Positions 5,955-6,273 of a stretch of DNA of 6,273 bases are shown in pieces. Source of the DNA: an uncultured Ardenticatenia bacterium (GTDB lineage Bacteria; Chloroflexota; Anaerolineae; Promineifilales; Promineifilaceae); assembly GCA_937858165.1 (NCBI GenBank), contig CALLZA010000883.1:1-6273 (forward strand), in the 5' to 3' direction. Below the pieces are notes generated by a model. It did not search any database. It was not told where the DNA came from and saw nothing but the letters and a program-made list of their open reading frames with translations. The stretch's first letter is position 1, and the number at the start of each line of letters is the position of its first letter. Both the position numbers and the translations under genes were made by a program.

Positions 5955-6005
5955 CGGCTTGTTAACGGCGCGGCAGTGACGGGTTAACGTCGGGTTAAGC
6001 GGCGC
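5939..6005. promoter_or_regulatory. TYAA direct-repeat array with 11-bp phasing (possible response-regulator site)
   Basis: TTAA or TCAA tetramers begin at 5940, 5951, 5962, 5984 and 5995. All sit on one 11-bp grid, and only the slot at 5973 is empty. Four of the five are preceded by G, and three of these read GTYAACG (5950, 5961, 5983). Direct repeats with 11-bp spacing place each half-site on the same face of the helix and are the usual target layout of PhoB/OmpR-family response regulators. The cyanobacterial Pho box also has a TTAA core. The array overlaps the proposed surE -35 and lies just upstream of a rightward promoter. The regulator identity is inference. Confidence 0.5.
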
Positions 6006-6028
6006 GCCAAGGTTGCCGCCGGCGCGCC
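6001..6028. repeat. Pair of GGCGCGCC palindromes
   Basis: The 8-bp palindrome GGCGCGCC occurs at 6001-6008 and 6021-6028, 20 bp start to start. Together they can form an 8-bp stem around a 12-nt loop. They flank the rightward -35 candidate at 6013-6018 exactly. They may be an operator pair, or chance in GC-rich DNA. Confidence 0.4.
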
Positions 6029-6041
6029 TTCGGGCCACAAT
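6013..6041 (+). promoter_or_regulatory. Candidate rightward promoter at the contig edge
   Basis: TTGCCG (6013-6018), a 17-bp spacer and CACAAT (6036-6041) give a weak but well-spaced sigma70-type promoter, with the same -35 hexamer as the fmdB-like gene. Transcription would begin near 6048, almost on the ATG at 6049. The 11-bp repeat array ends just upstream. Confidence 0.35.
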
Positions 6042-6048
6042 TGCCCCC

Positions 6049-6074
6049 ATGAGCGCGGCAACAGGCCATACGAC
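6049..6074 (+). CDS. Possible start of a truncated, perhaps leaderless gene
   Basis: An ATG at 6049 opens a frame reading MSAATGHT before the right adapter interrupts it at 6075. No ribosome site precedes it (cccccATG). The only support is the promoter-like pair at 6013-6041, whose start point would fall at the ATG, as in leaderless mRNAs. The fragment is too short to assign a family, and it could equally be noncoding. Confidence 0.2.
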
Positions 6075-6149
6075 CTGTCTCTTATACACATCTCCGAGCC
6101 CACGAGACCGTACTAGATCTCGTATGCCGTCTTCTGCTTGAAAAAAAAA
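6075..6149 (-). other. Illumina Nextera i7 adapter (library artefact), inverted copy
   Basis: This is the reverse complement of 160-234: the Tn5 mosaic end (6075-6093), Nextera arm (6094-6108), index cgtactag (6109-6116), P7 site (6117-6140) and nine As (6141-6149). The genomic insert ends at 6074. Finding the same i7 arm at both ends fits reads running through short fragments on either strand, later joined by the assembler, and not one 5.8-kb library molecule. Confidence 0.98.
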
Positions 6150-6273
6150 CAAACAACAACCCATATTCCCACTGACTAACCTAATCATACACATAACAAC
6201 TATATGACGAATAACTATACGCGCATACTAGCAAAGCTACTCAGATTAATCAGTTAACGATGACATCTTACTA
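6150..6273. other. Artefactual contig tail outside the right adapter
   Basis: This A/C-rich, low-GC stretch (caaacaacaac and similar words) follows the adapter and its A run, so it cannot be genomic continuation. It matches the composition of the left tail once that is reverse-complemented. No gene or signal is supportable. Confidence 0.9.

Noticed and set aside
160..6149. A composite transposon or insertion sequence bounded by 75-bp inverted repeats with Tn5 ends
   Set aside because: The repeats contain the P7 flow-cell primer site and a Nextera index, no transposase lies between them, and the outer sequence looks like noise.

Overview
This is a GC-rich bacterial contig whose two ends are sequencing artefact. 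Positions 160-234 and 6075-6149 are exact reverse complements of each other. They read as an Illumina/Nextera library end: homopolymer run, P7 primer site, 8-base i7 index and 19-bp Tn5 mosaic end. Positions 1-159 and 6150-6273 lie outside these adapters and look like base calls made past the end of the template. Only 235-6074 (5840 bp) should be read as genome.

The genome looks like that of an uncultured bacterium, tentatively Chloroflexota (Anaerolineae/Caldilineae-like). The hints are high GC, the style of the guanylate kinase and SurE sequences (for example YKGIPKQQI and APDHDWSGGGH), an FmdB zinc ribbon with a long acidic tail, and intergenic GTCAGT-type hairpins. This is recall of family style, not a search result.

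Left part (235-1624): the C-terminal end of thymidylate kinase (tmk, truncated by the contig edge), a GTCAGT-repeat hairpin that supplies the last codons and stop of tmk, a convergent fmdB-like zinc-ribbon gene, a compact divergent promoter region, and guanylate kinase (gmk). Tmk and Gmk make dTDP and GDP for nucleic acid precursors.

Centre (1642-4443): a polar amino acid ABC importer. It has a strong sigma70-type promoter, a leader with a hairpin, a lipoprotein substrate-binding protein, a textbook intrinsic terminator, a single permease (which presumably homodimerises), and a GlnQ/HisP-type ATPase overlapping the permease by 11 nt. The binding protein captures the substrate outside the membrane, and the permease and ATPase drive uptake. 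The internal terminator would keep the binding protein in excess.

Right part (4448-6074): a long imperfect hairpin of GTCAGT-type repeats, a four-helix membrane protein resembling DUF420, and the convergent surE nucleotidase on the minus strand. The surE upstream region carries TYAA motifs spaced every 11 bp (five of six slots filled), overlapping the likely surE -35 and lying just upstream of a rightward promoter. That promoter would drive a gene cut off by the right adapter, possibly leaderless.

I see no evidence of a new defence, mobile or biosynthetic system. The genes are ordinary housekeeping and transport genes. The points most worth a second look are the adapter artefact, which imitates a transposon with 75-bp inverted ends, the phased array upstream of surE, and the two related GTCAGT repeat elements.
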